Assembly: GCA_037893245.1 (NCBI GenBank)
Contig: JBAIAA010000593.1
Coordinates: forward strand, 682,001 to 746,000
Reading direction: 5' to 3'
DNA: 64,000 bases
Source of the DNA: Crossaster papposus
Taxonomy: Eukaryota; Echinodermata; Asteroidea; Velatida; Solasteridae
A program made the translations under genes and the position numbers. Positions 51,415-64,000 of this stretch are shown here, in pieces. How positions within the stretch are numbered: the first letter of the stretch is position 1; each line of letters begins with the position of its first letter. The notes beneath the pieces were generated by a model. The model did not search any database. It had not been told where the DNA came from and saw only the letters and a program-made list of their open reading frames with translations.

Positions 51415-52029
51415 GTAAGAAAGCAGCAAATTATATAATGCTTCAGAAACAAGATTGTGCATTCTTTAGAAGTGGACCTCCTCCCTGTGTATTCCTGCTG
51501 TGTATTCAAAACAGCTTGTAGATGACATATTTGACATGAACATTTTCCAATATTGTTCCCCAGTATGTGAGGTTTTAAAGACCATGAAACATTAACCCTA
51601 TCACCTTACCCAATACTACAAAATACTACTTGTATGCAGTACTCTTATTACACTAGCCTATAAGAACTGGGTAGTATTGTGTACTGTACCCCAAATAAAT
51701 GCCTAGGGCGTTAGGGTAAAAAAATACTTTACATTTGTTGCCTTAATCTATTTTCATGAAACTCGTCGTAACTTCAATGCATCTCAGGTTGCAGCTGTGT
51801 CGTGTCCTATGAATCATTTCACAAAACACAAAAGTACAACTTGTAATAGGTGTATTTTTAGTACAATACGATGACTTATATGTATTTTTTAAGAGTCGTC
51901 GAAAGTTTTCCGAAACGTATTAGTGGCGGATGTTGGACTTATTTCAAGTTTTAACTCCATTAATCAAGGTTTCAATTCGCATCGGAGGGTGGGTGTACAA
52001 GTACCTTGCACATTTTTTCGGGATTCAAA

Positions 52030-52098
52030 ATGGATGACGGTAAACATGTCACAAGCAAGACTGGCAATATCTGTCAGCCACCGGCACACAGCAAGCAG
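52030..52098 (+). CDS. Candidate first coding exon, copy 2
   Basis: Copy of 43037-43105 without visible change. Confidence 0.35.
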
Positions 52099-52199
52099 GT
52101 TTTTCAGTCCCTACCTGATTTTGTCGATTTTCCCCAGAATATTCTTCTGGGATTTTTCTCCCACCTCTAAAACTGTAATTTCTTTTGTCTTCTCTACAG

Positions 52200-52244
52200 G
52201 TTTATATTTTGGGCAGCTCAATAAAGATGCGTCTAAGACGGGAG
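52200..52244 (+). CDS. Candidate 45-nt exon, copy 2
   Basis: Copy of 43207-43251 with the same splice sites. Confidence 0.35.
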
Positions 52245-52819
52245 GTGAATTGTTACTTGCCAATTTGTATGCAGTCAAGTGCTTCTTTGCATTGTTTTTG
52301 ACTGGCATTTGAGGTAACAGAAAATGATTTAAATATGTAATGCAGAGAAAATTAAGTACACGTTTTATTTAAAGGTTGGGTACACCATTTGTAATTGCTT
52401 GAATTATCATGAATGGGTGGATTTGGGGGGTTGTATTTTATAGTAAATATCATTTAAATGACCTGTCCGAAGTTTTACTATCATGGATGCCTAGAAAAGC
52501 ACGAAAAACAGCGTTTGTTTTCAACCGGTGTCGAGCAGTTATTCTTATGTTGTTATGGTTTTTTCGCGCTCGCCGTCTGGCGATCGCGAGTTTTGTTTTA
52601 TAAAATTCAATTTTTCGAAATAATATCAGAATATCTAGGGCAATCATTTTGCTGGACGCCTAAAATCATTATTTACTTTCAAATAAGTAAGATATTTCTT
52701 AATAATACGGTAGTAAATATTTTTGATATCTGCAAATGGTGTATCCTGCCTTTAACTCGCAATATTTATAATGATTATATCAGTTGTGTGTTTCTTATTC
52801 ATGATGTTATTTGTAACAG

Positions 52820-52888
52820 GTCGGTTTGGGTGTGAAAACGTTTCTTGCTTCTGGAGCTGTAGGAGTGCTCAGGACCAGATGCCTAGAG
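52820..52888 (+). CDS. Candidate 69-nt exon, copy 2
   Basis: Copy of 43827-43895 with the same acceptor and donor. Confidence 0.4.
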
Positions 52889-52929
52889 GTAATTCAGTGT
52901 AAGACTATTAACCAGTTCGCGCCGGATGA

Positions 52930-64000
<11,071 letters not shown>

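Larger units (their letters stand above)
50971..52929 (+). other. Non-repetitive segment of the macrosatellite, copy 2
   Basis: Copy of 41979-43936, offset by 8,993 bp, with differences at about 51010, 51328, 52529 and 52618. The same candidate exons are present and open. Confidence 0.9.

Overview
The window reads as nuclear DNA of an invertebrate animal. Coding sequence is broken into small exons with GT/AG junctions, most of the DNA is intron, transposon or satellite, and several families seen are typical of marine invertebrate genomes: integrase-fold genes rich in introns, NHL-repeat and HECT genes, and a SINE-like tail ending in ATT repeats. A marine deuterostome such as amphioxus, a hemichordate or an echinoderm is my best guess, but a mollusc or cnidarian is not excluded. 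No prokaryotic operon, CRISPR array, rRNA or tRNA gene was seen.

Positions 1-5.5 kb hold a decayed DNA transposon (376-3266) with terminal inverted repeats, a candidate 4-bp target duplication and an intron-containing integrase-like gene that has lost its catalytic core. Next to it are two SAM-like exons and a HECT C-terminal exon broken by a stop codon. At 7.0-11.7 kb the minus strand carries a nine-exon gene for a DDE integrase-core protein; all three acidic catalytic positions are present, but one exon looks frameshifted. Small inverted-repeat elements sit between and inside these genes, several with visible target duplications.

Positions 15.5-38.9 kb hold a plus-strand gene of unknown function whose 3' part has been amplified at two levels. 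A 655-bp unit carrying one 103-nt exon occurs 25 times, in runs of 9, 7, 6 and 3. Each run lies in a larger block (one 555-566-nt exon, the 655-bp run, then a 0.67-kb tail), and the blocks stand head to tail. Only block 1 is joined to the 5' exons, and only block 1 has an 11-bp deletion that breaks its frame. A young, short LTR retrotransposon (27211-29155, LTRs nearly identical, TSD GTAT) has inserted in one 655-bp unit of block 2. An NHL-repeat fragment follows at 38968-39587.

From 40.6 kb to the end lies a macrosatellite with a period of about 9 kb (8,993 bp where it can be measured). Each period has about 1.95 kb of non-repetitive DNA with several splice-flanked exons of lengths divisible by three, then (CTAACG)n, then (GGACTGGAT)n, then a long GGAN-tetramer array, then (TAACTC/TAACGC)n. 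The very long open frames in this region come from stop-free repeats and are not genes.
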